Shown: positions 15,041 to 21,708 of the stretch, piece by piece
Layout of the letters: each line of letters begins with the position of its first letter
How positions within the stretch are numbered: the first letter of the stretch is position 1
Assembly: GCA_945870465.1 (NCBI GenBank)
Contig: CAMBSS010000063.1
Coordinates: forward strand, 1 to 21,708
Reading direction: 5' to 3'
From: Bordetella parapertussis
GTDB lineage: Bacteria; Pseudomonadota; Gammaproteobacteria; Burkholderiales; SG8-41
DNA: 21,708 bases
Made by a program: the position numbers and the translations under genes
The notes under the pieces: model-generated
Told to the model about the DNA's origin: nothing
Database searches by the model: none
The model's input: the letters and a program-made list of their open reading frames with translations, nothing else

Positions 15041-16255
15041 ATGGGTGAGGCGCGTTATCCCCTGCACGGCGTGACGGTGCTTGATCTTGGCCAGATCTAT
15101 AGCGGCCCCTATGCGACTTTTCTGCTGGCAATGGCCGGCGCACGCGTGATCAAGATCGAACCGCCGGGGGGCGAGTCGCTGCGCCACCGGACTGAGATCG
15201 GGGGCGCCGCGCTGCCCTTTGCGATGCTCAATTCCAACAAGCTTGCCGCAACCCTCAACCTGAAGAGCGCGCGCGGAGGCGAACTTTTGAAGGAGATGGT
15301 AAAGCGCGCCGACGTGATCCTCGAAAATTTCCTGCCCGGCACCATGGAGCGTCTTGGCGTGGGGTATGCAACGCTGCGCGGGATCAACCCGCGGCTGATC
15401 TATGCATCAGGGTCGGGCTATGGCCGGAGCGGCCAGTACAAGGATTACCCGGCGATGGACATCACGATACAGGCGATGTCGGGCATCATGAGCGTAACGG
15501 GATTTCCCGATGGCCCGCCGATGAAATCGGGCCCGGCGCTGTGCGATTTCATGGCGGGCACCCACCTGTATGGCGCGGTCACCACCGCGCTCTATGAGCG
15601 CGAAAAAACCGGGCAAGGCCGGTTGGTCGAGGTGGCGATGCTGGATGCCGTATATTTTTCCCTTGCATCCAGTCTGGGGCTCTACTTCAATTCGGGCGAC
15701 TATGGCGGGCCGATCAAGTCGCCACAACGCACCGGCAACCGGCACAGTGGTCTGGCTGCAGCACCGTACAGCGTCTACCAGACAGTGGATGGCCACATTG
15801 CGATACTGTGCGCGAACAACAAGCACTGGGGGGCGCTGCAAAAAGCGATGGCGCGGGAGGATCTGGGCGATGATGAGCGTTTTCAAACCCCGAAAAAACG
15901 CGCTGCGCATGGTGAAAAAATAGACGAAATTGTCGGCGCTTTCGCGCGCGGCTTCACACGCGAGGCGCTGTTCCAGCTGCTGTTGAAGCACAAGGTGCCG
16001 TGCGCGCCGGTGCGCGATCTAGCCGAGGTAACCAATGATCCGCACCTGCATGCGCGCGGCATGCTCGAATGGATGAATCACCCCCAATACGGCCGCATTG
16101 CCGCGGCACGAAGTCCATTGCAGTTCGAAGGCGTGCCGCGCATGCCTTTGACGCCAAGCTCAAAACTCGGCGCCCAGAATTCAGAGGTGTATTCGGGCTG
16201 GTTGGGTCTTTCGCCGGCCGAGCTGGAACAATTGCGGAAAGACGAAACGATCTGA
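15041..16255 (+). CDS. Class III (family III, CaiB/BaiF-type) CoA-transferase, copy 1
   Basis: Family III CoA-transferases move CoA between an acyl-CoA donor and a carboxylic acid, through an aspartyl-CoA intermediate. The 404 residues carry the N-terminal VLDLGQIYSGPYATFLLAMAGARVIKIEPPGG (residues 13-44). NSNKLAATLNLKS and DVILENFLPGTMERLG follow. The catalytic aspartate is very probably D169 in PALCDFMAGTH, the same number as in formyl-CoA transferase. The C-terminal APVRDLAEV and HLHARGML patches are typical. The frame is open from 14948, but the ATG at 15041, 2 nt after the hydratase stop, gives the right N-terminus. The substrate acid is unknown. It probably supplies the acyl-CoA used by the hydratase. 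Confidence 0.93.
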   Translation: MGEARYPLHGVTVLDLGQIYSGPYATFLLAMAGARVIKIEPPGGESLRHRTEIGGAALPFAMLNSNKLAATLNLKSARGGELLKEMVKRADVILENFLPGTMERLGVGYATLRGINPRLIYASGSGYGRSGQYKDYPAMDITIQAMSGIMSVTGFPDGPPMKSGPALCDFMAGTHLYGAVTTALYEREKTGQGRLVEVAMLDAVYFSLASSLGLYFNSGDYGGPIKSPQRTGNRHSGLAAAPYSVYQTVDGHIAILCANNKHWGALQKAMAREDLGDDERFQTPKKRAAHGEKIDEIVGAFARGFTREALFQLLLKHKVPCAPVRDLAEVTNDPHLHARGMLEWMNHPQYGRIAAARSPLQFEGVPRMPLTPSSKLGAQNSEVYSGWLGLSPAELEQLRKDETI

Positions 16256-16278
16256 CTGGCGCGGGCCACGGTTGTTAA

Positions 16279-16309
16279 TTGGCGGTGCCGCGGCAGGCGA
16301 TGTTACAAT
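16279..16309 (+). promoter_or_regulatory. Putative promoter of the biotinyl/lipoyl carrier gene
   Basis: TTGGCG (16279-16284, four of six) and TACAAT (16304-16309, five of six) are separated by 19 nt in the 97-nt gap after the CoA-transferase. Transcription would start near 16316, leaving a leader of about 37 nt. The spacing is slightly long, so this is tentative. Confidence 0.4.
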
Positions 16310-16352
16310 CAGCCCGCTTGCACTGGAATTTTTTGCGACAAAGGCGACTGAA

Positions 16353-16574
16353 ATGGCAAAAATCGAAGTCAAATCCGAGATCACCGGCACCGTCTGGCAG
16401 ATCAAGTCGAAACCCGGCGACAAGGTCGAGAGCGGCGACACGCTGATCGTGATCGAATCGATGAAAATGGAAATCCCGGTCATTACCGAGGACGGTGGCA
16501 CGGTAAAAGAAATCCTGGTCAAGGAAAAAGACCCGGTCGCAGAAGGCCAGGTCGTCGCCATACTCGAAGGCTGA
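16353..16574 (+). CDS. Single-domain biotinyl/lipoyl attachment protein
   Basis: The 73-residue protein consists of one biotinyl-lipoyl domain and nothing else. The modified lysine is K38 in ESMKMEIPV, flanked by the usual GDKVESGDTL and GGTVKEILVKEKDPVAEGQVV hairpins. It strongly resembles the small BLP protein of Bacillus subtilis, which is known to accept biotin and also lipoate. Biotin is the likelier cofactor here, because three carboxyltransferase genes lie nearby and no lipoate-dependent enzyme does. The frame is open from 16272, but the ATG at 16353, after AAAGG (16340-16344), begins where BLP proteins begin. It ends the plus-strand block, 40 nt before the convergent regulator gene. 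It may be the mobile carrier for one or more of these carboxyltransferases. Confidence 0.9.
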   Translation: MAKIEVKSEITGTVWQIKSKPGDKVESGDTLIVIESMKMEIPVITEDGGTVKEILVKEKDPVAEGQVVAILEG

Positions 16575-16614
16575 ACCGGTCAGCGGGGCGTATGCGCCGC
16601 CGCCGCGTTTCACA

Positions 16615-17322
16615 TCAACAGTCCGCCAGTTCCCGTAGTTTTTTGATGGCTTCATCGCGCGAGGAGCGCACGCGCGCTTCGGCTGCGCGCTGCGCCCGGT
16701 CACCGTCGCCTTCGCGCACCGCCTTGACGAGCTCCTGCCAGTGCTTCACCGATTGACGGCGGCGCAGTTCGCTCGCCAGACCCAGCCGTGAATAGCGCAG
16801 CGTCTGCTGGGCCAGCGGGTCGAGGATCGCGCGCAGGCGTGAGCTGCGCAAAGCCGCCGTCAAAGCACGGTTCAGCCGGAACACGCATTCGACATATTCA
16901 TTGCTGTGCCGCGCGTTGCGCGCCAATCGTGAGAGCTCCGCGACTTCGGCTTCGAGCATGGGCAGCAGCTTCAGGCGCTCGGGATCTTCAGCGATGCTGC
17001 GGTCGCGCAGGCCATTCAGCGCCACGCGGATATCGAAAATCTCCCGCACTTCCGGAATGCTGAGCTTGGTCACCTGTGCGCCACGTCGCGCAAGTATCGT
17101 CACCAAGCCGTCTTTTTCCAGCAGGCGCAGCGCTTCGCGCACCGGCCCGCGGCTGACGCCGAATTCGGCGGCCACCGCTTGTTCCATGATGCGCTGACCC
17201 GGTACATAAGTGCCTGCGGTGATGCGGGCGGCGAGCTGCGCTGCGATCTGTTCGGGCAGCGAGAGTATCGGTCCAGTGGCTGCGGCAGGTGCGGCGCGCG
17301 TTGAGCGTGCGGGTTGTCCCAT
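16615..17322 (-). CDS. GntR-family transcriptional regulator, FCD (FadR) subfamily
   Basis: This is a DNA-binding regulator of 235 residues. The winged helix-turn-helix spans about residues 24-84, with the recognition segment EFGVSRGPVREALRLLEKDGLV. The all-helical FCD ligand domain is at about 95-225. FCD domains often bind a metal through conserved His residues. Here H194 (SVKHWQELVKAV) is kept, but the expected His positions near 149 and 218 appear to be Arg, so metal binding is doubtful. The open frame reaches a TTG at 17376, but I choose the ATG at 17322, where the poorly conserved N-terminal arm begins. The Shine-Dalgarno sequence is weak. It is divergent from the carboxyltransferase at 17491 and shares a palindromic operator with it, so it probably controls both. 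The effector is presumably one of the pathway acids or CoA esters. Confidence 0.9.
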   Translation of the reverse strand: MGQPARSTRAAPAAATGPILSLPEQIAAQLAARITAGTYVPGQRIMEQAVAAEFGVSRGPVREALRLLEKDGLVTILARRGAQVTKLSIPEVREIFDIRVALNGLRDRSIAEDPERLKLLPMLEAEVAELSRLARNARHSNEYVECVFRLNRALTAALRSSRLRAILDPLAQQTLRYSRLGLASELRRRQSVKHWQELVKAVREGDGDRAQRAAEARVRSSRDEAIKKLRELADC

Positions 17323-17346
17323 TGCGGTAAGGTACTTGCATTCTTG

Positions 17347-17366
17347 TAAGATTGTCAACAATCGTA
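17347..17366. promoter_or_regulatory. Palindromic operator, probably for the GntR/FCD regulator
   Basis: GATTGT-CA-ACAATC (17350-17363) is a perfect 6-bp inverted repeat. Beyond one mismatch on each side, the TA/TA flanks also pair. GntR-family sites commonly have this TTGT...ACAA form. It lies 27 nt upstream of the regulator start and directly before the -35 hexamer of the opposite promoter, well placed to act on both genes. Confidence 0.75.
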
Positions 17367-17396
17367 TTGACAGCAAAGCGGGATAAAAGCTAGCAT
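17367..17396 (+). promoter_or_regulatory. Putative sigma-70 promoter of the 17491 operon
   Basis: A perfect TTGACA (17367-17372) is followed after 18 nt by TAGCAT (17391-17396). It abuts the operator on its downstream side. On the other strand a second perfect TTGACA (17358-17353) lies inside the operator and points to the regulator gene, with a weak TACCTT 18 nt on. The leader to 17491 would be about 88 nt and contains two 6-bp hairpins (17423-17437 and 17460-17475). Confidence 0.55.
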
Positions 17397-17490
17397 GCGA
17401 AAAAACAAAGAATTCTCAATTAGCCTCTAGCAGAGGCCAACCTGCAGCCTTTGACGTCGGCCGTGCTCACACGGCGGCGCGGGAACACTT

Positions 17491-19059
17491 ATGAGCTGGC
17501 AACCGGAGATCGAAGAGCTGCAACGGCGCCGCCGGCTGGCCGAGGTGTGCGGCGGCACGGAAGCGGTCGCGAAGCATCACGCAGCGGGACGAAAAACGGT
17601 GCGCGAGCGCATCGACGCACTGCTGGACCCGCGTTCTTTTCGTGAAGTCGGCAAGCTCGCGGGCCGTGGCACTTACGACGCCGCTGGCCAGCTGACGAAA
17701 TTCGAGCCGGCTCCGTACGTGATGGGTCTGGGCCGCATGAACGGGCGCCCGGTTGCGGTCGGCGGCGAGGACTACACGATACGCGCGGGCACCGGTTTCG
17801 GCAGCGACCGTCGCAAAGGCGGCCAGGGCGGCTTCATCGAAGACCTCGCCTACGAATATCGCATACCGCTGATCAACTTGATCGAAGGCACGGGCGGCAC
17901 AGTGAACACCGCGCGCCGCAAGGGCTATAGCGTGGTTCCCGGTTACGGCCAGGATGGCTTCGAGCGCTCGGTGGATCTGATGGGGATCGTACCGGTCATC
18001 AGCGCCGTGATGGGCACGGTCGCAGGCGGGCCCTCTGCGCGCGCCATCCTCAGCCATTGGTCGATCATGATCAAGGGCAAAAGCCAGATCTTCGCGGCGG
18101 GGCCGCCGGTCGTCGAGCGCGCGTTCGGCGATAAGCTTACCAAAGAGGAGCTCGGCGGCTCGGCGATCGCCGCGGACACAGCGGGAACCATAGACAATGT
18201 CGCGATCGACGAGGCTGATTGCCTCGATCAGATCCGCCGCTTCCTGAGCTACATGCCACAGAATGTCTGGGAACTACCGCCGCGTATGCCGTGCAGCGAC
18301 CCGGTGGACCGCTGCGACGATGCCCTGGCGAGCATAGTGCCGCGCTCGGCACGCGCTGCGTACAACATGAAAAAGCTGGTGCAGATGGTCGTCGATCAGG
18401 GTTCGATGTTTGAAATCCAGCCGACGTTTGGGCGCGCCCTGATAACCGCGCTCGCGCGCATGAACGGCTATCCTGTCGGCATCGTCGCCAACAACCCCAT
18501 GGTGGGCGGCATCATGGATTACAAGGCGGCGCGCAAACAGGGGCATTTCCTTGAACTGTGCGATATGTTCAATATTCCGATCATCTTTTTCGCGGACATC
18601 CCGGGGCTGATGGTGGGTGCGGAGTCGGAAGCCGATGCGATCATGCGCGAAGGCGTGCGCACGCGCTACATCGGGCTGCAGCTGAACGTACCGGTGTTCA
18701 CGATCATGGTGCGCAAATGCTACGGCGTGGCCGGTGGGGGAGTGATAGACCGGCGCGGCCTTAATTTCAAGATCGCCTGGCCGTCGGCGCACTGGGGATC
18801 GCTGCCGCTCGAAGGCGGCGTGAAGGCCGCATACCGGCGCGAGATTGAAAACGCGCCCGACCCCGCGTTGCGCGAAAAGGAAATCGAGGAGGAGCTTCGC
18901 CAGTACGGCTCTCCCTTTCGGACCGCCGAGGCGTTTGCGATCGAGGACGTGATCGATCCGCGCGAAACGCGGCCTTATCTGTGCGATTTCATCGGCGCGC
19001 TGCAAGGCCGTCTTGCGACGCAGCTCGGCCCGCGGCTAAAGGCGGGCGTCAGGCCATAA
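17491..19059 (+). CDS. Acyl-CoA carboxyltransferase subunit, divergent copy 3
   Basis: The 522 residues belong to the same carboxyltransferase superfamily but to a different branch from the genes at 7432 and 9956. The N-terminal half has RKTVRERIDALLDPRSF and the glycine loop IEGTGGTVNTARR (131-143), where most relatives read SGGAR. The C-terminal half has NNPMVGGIMDYKAARKQGHF (334-353), LCDMFNIPIIFFADIPGL and VRKCYGVAGGG (408-418). The missing arginine of SGGAR and the cysteine in place of Ala/Ser in RK(A/S)YG suggest an unusual substrate pocket. No biotin carboxylase is linked. The ATG has a weak GGGA site. It is the first gene behind the putative GntR-controlled promoter and is followed 28 nt later by a receptor gene. 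Confidence 0.88.
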   Translation: MSWQPEIEELQRRRRLAEVCGGTEAVAKHHAAGRKTVRERIDALLDPRSFREVGKLAGRGTYDAAGQLTKFEPAPYVMGLGRMNGRPVAVGGEDYTIRAGTGFGSDRRKGGQGGFIEDLAYEYRIPLINLIEGTGGTVNTARRKGYSVVPGYGQDGFERSVDLMGIVPVISAVMGTVAGGPSARAILSHWSIMIKGKSQIFAAGPPVVERAFGDKLTKEELGGSAIAADTAGTIDNVAIDEADCLDQIRRFLSYMPQNVWELPPRMPCSDPVDRCDDALASIVPRSARAAYNMKKLVQMVVDQGSMFEIQPTFGRALITALARMNGYPVGIVANNPMVGGIMDYKAARKQGHFLELCDMFNIPIIFFADIPGLMVGAESEADAIMREGVRTRYIGLQLNVPVFTIMVRKCYGVAGGGVIDRRGLNFKIAWPSAHWGSLPLEGGVKAAYRREIENAPDPALREKEIEEELRQYGSPFRTAEAFAIEDVIDPRETRPYLCDFIGALQGRLATQLGPRLKAGVRP

Positions 19060-19087
19060 CTATAAATGCACCATCGGAGGAATTGAA

Positions 19088-20068
19088 ATGCGGCGGACGA
19101 ATTTATTGCCGGCTCTTGCGCTTTTGCTGTTGACGGGAAGCGCCTGCGCGCAATCTGCGTGGAAGCCGGAACGCAACGTCGAGATCATTTCGGGTACTGC
19201 TGCCGGCGGCGCTGTGGACAAGGCCAACCGCACGGTGCAAAGAATATGGCAGGACAAAAAAATACTCGAAGTCACCTCGAGCGTAGTCAACAAACCGGGC
19301 GGCGGCAACACGATCGCGTGGAACTACATCAACCAGCACGCGGGCGACGGCCACTATGTGTCGATCGCCCCGTATACGATACTGACCAACAAGATCATAG
19401 GCATGAGCCCGCTCTCTTATACGGATTTCACGCCGATCGCGCTGCTGTTTGATGAATACATTACGGTATCGGTGCGGGCCGATTCGCCAATCAAGAACGC
19501 GCAGGACATGATTGAGCGCCTGCGCAAAGATCCGTCGTCGCTCAGCATCGCGGTCGCCAGCGCGCTCGGCAATCACATTCACGTTGGCATTGCCAAGCCG
19601 CTCAAAACCGCAGGCGTGGACATCAAGAAACTCAAAGTCGTCGCTTTCAAATCGTCGGGCGACTCCGTGGCCGCGTTGCTCGGCGGTCATATCGACGTCG
19701 TTTCTTCGACCACGCCCAACGTGCTGGGACAGTTGCAGGCGGGAAAAATACGCGTGATTGCGATTACGTCGGCGACCCGGCTGAGCGGGCCGCTCGCGGG
19801 TGTTGCCACCTGGAAAGAGCAGGGCGTGAATATCGAATTTAACGCGTCGCAGGGTGCTATCGGGCCGAAAGGCCTGGCTGCCCCGCAACTCGCGTTTTGG
19901 GAAAACGCATTTCTCAGGTTATCGCAGAGCGATGAGTGGAAAAAGGAACTTGAGGCCAGTAACTGGCAGAGCAATTACCGCAACAGCCAGGACACGGCGC
20001 GTTACTACGAACGCGAATACGCCGAGATGAAAGCCGTGCTCGGCGAGTTGGGCCTGGTGCGGCAATAG
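19088..20068 (+). CDS. Divergent TctC/Bug-like periplasmic receptor (copy 4)
   Basis: This is a 326-residue exported solute receptor. The signal peptide (MRRTNLLPALALLLLTGSACA, cleavage before QSAW) is textbook. The mature part begins WKPERNVEIISGTAAGGAVDKANR instead of the usual YPxKPIRxVVPxxPGG. It keeps the TctC layout: VVNKPGGGNTIAWNYI, YVSIAPYTILTNKI, FTPIALLFDEY, LGNHIHVGIAKPL and the VAALLGGHIDVVSS patch. I place it in the TctC superfamily as a separate branch, together with the truncated gene at 21309. A strong CGGAGGAA (19075-19082) precedes the ATG. The CoA-transferase gene overlaps its stop by one base (TAGTG), implying coupling of uptake and CoA activation. Confidence 0.87.
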   Translation: MRRTNLLPALALLLLTGSACAQSAWKPERNVEIISGTAAGGAVDKANRTVQRIWQDKKILEVTSSVVNKPGGGNTIAWNYINQHAGDGHYVSIAPYTILTNKIIGMSPLSYTDFTPIALLFDEYITVSVRADSPIKNAQDMIERLRKDPSSLSIAVASALGNHIHVGIAKPLKTAGVDIKKLKVVAFKSSGDSVAALLGGHIDVVSSTTPNVLGQLQAGKIRVIAITSATRLSGPLAGVATWKEQGVNIEFNASQGAIGPKGLAAPQLAFWENAFLRLSQSDEWKKELEASNWQSNYRNSQDTARYYEREYAEMKAVLGELGLVRQ

Positions 20069-21279
20069 TGCAGACCGGTGCGACAGGCGGACCGCTGGCG
20101 GGGTATCGAGTGCTCGAGCTCGGTTCGACCGTGGCGGGCCCGTTTTGCGGGCGCCTGTTCGCCGACTTCGGCGCCGAGGTAACCAAGATCGAGCCGCTCG
20201 AGGGCGATGCGATTCGCGCCGCGGGTCGCCATCACCGCGGAAAATCGCTGTACGCGGCGAGCATATTGCGCAATAAGGATCTTGTCGCGCTCGATTTGCG
20301 TACGCCCCGCGGCCAGAGTATCGCGCGCAGGCTCGCTGCCAAATCCGACATCGTGATTGAAAACTTTCGTCCGGGCGGGCTCGAGAAATGGGGCCTCGGT
20401 TACGCAGATCTCGCCGCCGTCCGGCCGGATATCATCATGGTGCGGATCAGCGGGTTCGGGCAGACCGGCCCCTACAGCCAGCGTCCAGGCTATGGCGTGA
20501 TCGCCGAAGCGGCAAGCGGCCTGCGGCACCTGACCGGCGACCCCGACCGGCCGCCAGCGCGCGTCTCGATTGCCCTTACCGATTACATTACCGGCCTTTA
20601 CGCCGCGTTGGGAGCCATGATGGCGCTGAACTATCGCGAGCGCACCGGTCGCGGCCAATGCGTAGATGCGGCGCTCGCCGAATGTGCGTTCAGCCTGCTT
20701 GAGCCGCATGTCCCTGCATTCGACAAACTGGGAATCGTCGCGAACCGTACCGGGTCGGGCCTCGCTGGCAGTGCGCCCAACAATCTCTATCCAACGCGGG
20801 ACAACTCTTACATCCACATCCAGGCGGCGCAGAACCCGGTGTTCAAGCGCTTTGTTCACGCGATCGGAATGCCGCAATTGCTGGCGGACCCGCGCTTTGC
20901 TGACGCGCTCGCGCGCGGCAAGCACATCGCCGACATCGACGCGGTCGTAACGGGCTGGACGGCAGCGCATGATATTGCGGATATCGAACGCATTCTCGAG
21001 CATGCCGATGTGCCCGCCGGGCGCATCAATACGGTCGCGGATATTTTCGCGGATGCGCAGTTCCGCGCGCGCGACATGATAGTTGAGACGCCGGACGACG
21101 AACTGGGTTCGGTCAAGCTGGTCGGCTGCGTGCCCAAGCTGTCCTTGACGCCGGGCCACATCAGCCGCAGCGGCGGGCGTCTCGGTCGCGATACGCGCGC
21201 CGTGCTGGGCGAGGCCGGCATCACGCCGCAGGAAATCGACGAACTCGCACGCGACCATGTCATTCTGTGCGACTCGTGA
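20068..21279 (+). CDS. Class III (CaiB/BaiF-type) CoA-transferase, copy 2
   Basis: This second family III CoA-transferase has 403 residues and begins at a GTG that shares its G with the TAG stop of the receptor. The N-terminal VLELGSTVAGPFCGRLFADFGAEVTKIEP is characteristic. SDIVIENFRPGGLEKWGLGY and RISGFGQTGPY follow. The likely nucleophile is D172 in ALTDYITGLYAALGAMMAL. The C-terminal region keeps VPAGRINTVADIFADAQFRARDMI. It is clearly a distinct paralogue of the gene at 15041 and is flanked on both sides by receptor genes of one divergent subtype. It probably activates the acid they bind, with the carboxyltransferase at 17491 acting on the CoA ester or a product of it. The substrate remains unknown. 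Confidence 0.93.
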   Translation: MQTGATGGPLAGYRVLELGSTVAGPFCGRLFADFGAEVTKIEPLEGDAIRAAGRHHRGKSLYAASILRNKDLVALDLRTPRGQSIARRLAAKSDIVIENFRPGGLEKWGLGYADLAAVRPDIIMVRISGFGQTGPYSQRPGYGVIAEAASGLRHLTGDPDRPPARVSIALTDYITGLYAALGAMMALNYRERTGRGQCVDAALAECAFSLLEPHVPAFDKLGIVANRTGSGLAGSAPNNLYPTRDNSYIHIQAAQNPVFKRFVHAIGMPQLLADPRFADALARGKHIADIDAVVTGWTAAHDIADIERILEHADVPAGRINTVADIFADAQFRARDMIVETPDDELGSVKLVGCVPKLSLTPGHISRSGGRLGRDTRAVLGEAGITPQEIDELARDHVILCDS

Positions 21280-21308
21280 AAACCGGTTCTATTGACGTGA
21301 GGGGATGT

Positions 21309-21708
21309 ATGGCCTCCAGGCAATTACCTGCTGACTGCGCAGGGCGTTGCATTGGCGCGCCGGCCCTGTTTTGCCGCAGGCCCGCATTCTTGCTGAGCGC
21401 CGCGTGCTTTATGGCATGGGCCTACAGCGCGGGCGCGCTGTGCGCCAGCCCGCCGCCAACTGCCTGGCAACCATCGAAGCCGATCGAATATATCGTTCCC
21501 GCCGGCGCCGGTGCGGCGCTGGATACCGCGGCACGGGTCATCAAGCAGACCATGGAGAGCCAAAAAATCGTCACCCAGCCAATTGTCGTGCTGAACAAAG
21601 CGGGCGGCGGCGGCGCGCTAATGAATGCGTATCTCGACCAACGGGTCGGCGATGCAACAGTGCTGGCAACGATAGCGCCGACCCTGCTGACTAGCAGGAT
21701 TACCGGGC
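21309..21708 (+). CDS. TctC/Bug-like receptor, 3' end beyond the window (copy 5)
   Basis: A frame stays open from here to the window end (133 full codons), so the C-terminus is missing. The N-terminus carries a hydrophobic signal-like stretch, AFLLSAACFMAWAYSAGALCA, with a rather long leader before it. The mature part then reads WQPSKPIEYIVPAGAGAALDTAARV, VVLNKAGGGGALMNAYL and TIAPTLLTSRITG. These match the receptor at 19088 segment by segment (VEIISGTAAGGAVDKANR, VVNKPGGGNTIAWNYI, SIAPYTILTNKIIG). The ATG at 21309 follows GAGGGG closely. Upstream in-frame GTG codons at 21297 and 21276 are alternatives, and the latter would overlap the CoA-transferase stop as GTGA. Confidence 0.82.
   Translation, partial: MASRQLPADCAGRCIGAPALFCRRPAFLLSAACFMAWAYSAGALCASPPPTAWQPSKPIEYIVPAGAGAALDTAARVIKQTMESQKIVTQPIVVLNKAGGGGALMNAYLDQRVGDATVLATIAPTLLTSRITG

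Noticed and set aside
17423..17475. Two short perfect hairpins in the leader of the 17491 gene, considered as a riboswitch or attenuator
   Set aside because: Each has only a 6-bp stem, with no T-run and no conserved riboswitch core. They are mentioned only as leader structure.
20005..21258. A 417-codon minus-strand open frame over the second CoA-transferase
   Set aside because: This is an antisense shadow. The plus-strand CoA-transferase is complete, with its catalytic aspartate.

Overview
This is a GC-rich chromosomal stretch, densely coding, that most resembles a betaproteobacterium of the Burkholderiales type. The main reason is the number of Bug/TctC-type periplasmic solute receptors (four complete, one cut by the window end), a family strongly expanded in that group. 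No species can be named from the sequence. No rRNA, tRNA, CRISPR array, insertion sequence or phage gene was seen.

Layout. (1) 1-3535: a class I fructose-bisphosphate aldolase, then a tripartite tricarboxylate transporter membrane pair (tctB, tctA) without an adjacent tctC, closed by a strong bidirectional terminator. (2) 3566-11485, plus strand: a two-subunit aconitase X (large and swivel), Bug receptor, acyl-CoA dehydrogenase, acyl-CoA carboxyltransferase, second Bug receptor and second, paralogous carboxyltransferase. Gaps are -4 to 28 nt, so this looks like one operon. (3) 11489-12957, minus strand: a crotonase-family protein followed by a small exported protein of unknown role. (4) 13168-16574, plus strand: Bug receptor, enoyl-CoA hydratase, class III CoA-transferase, and a 73-residue biotinyl/lipoyl carrier with its own putative promoter. 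(5) 16615-17322, minus strand: a GntR/FCD regulator, divergent from block 6 across a clear palindromic operator. (6) 17491 to the end, plus strand: a third carboxyltransferase, a divergent TctC-like receptor, a second class III CoA-transferase, and the start of another receptor of the same divergent subtype.

How it may work together. The families suggest uptake and breakdown of unusual carboxylic acids. Receptors capture the acids, the TctAB pair may import them, class III CoA-transferases make the CoA thioesters, and the dehydrogenase, hydratases, carboxyltransferases and aconitase X-type dehydratase process them. The substrates cannot be read from the sequence. Two points stand out. There are three carboxyltransferase subunits and one solitary biotinyl carrier but no biotin carboxylase. 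Receptors are also repeatedly interleaved with CoA-metabolism genes rather than with transporter membrane genes. The GntR protein probably controls itself and block 6.
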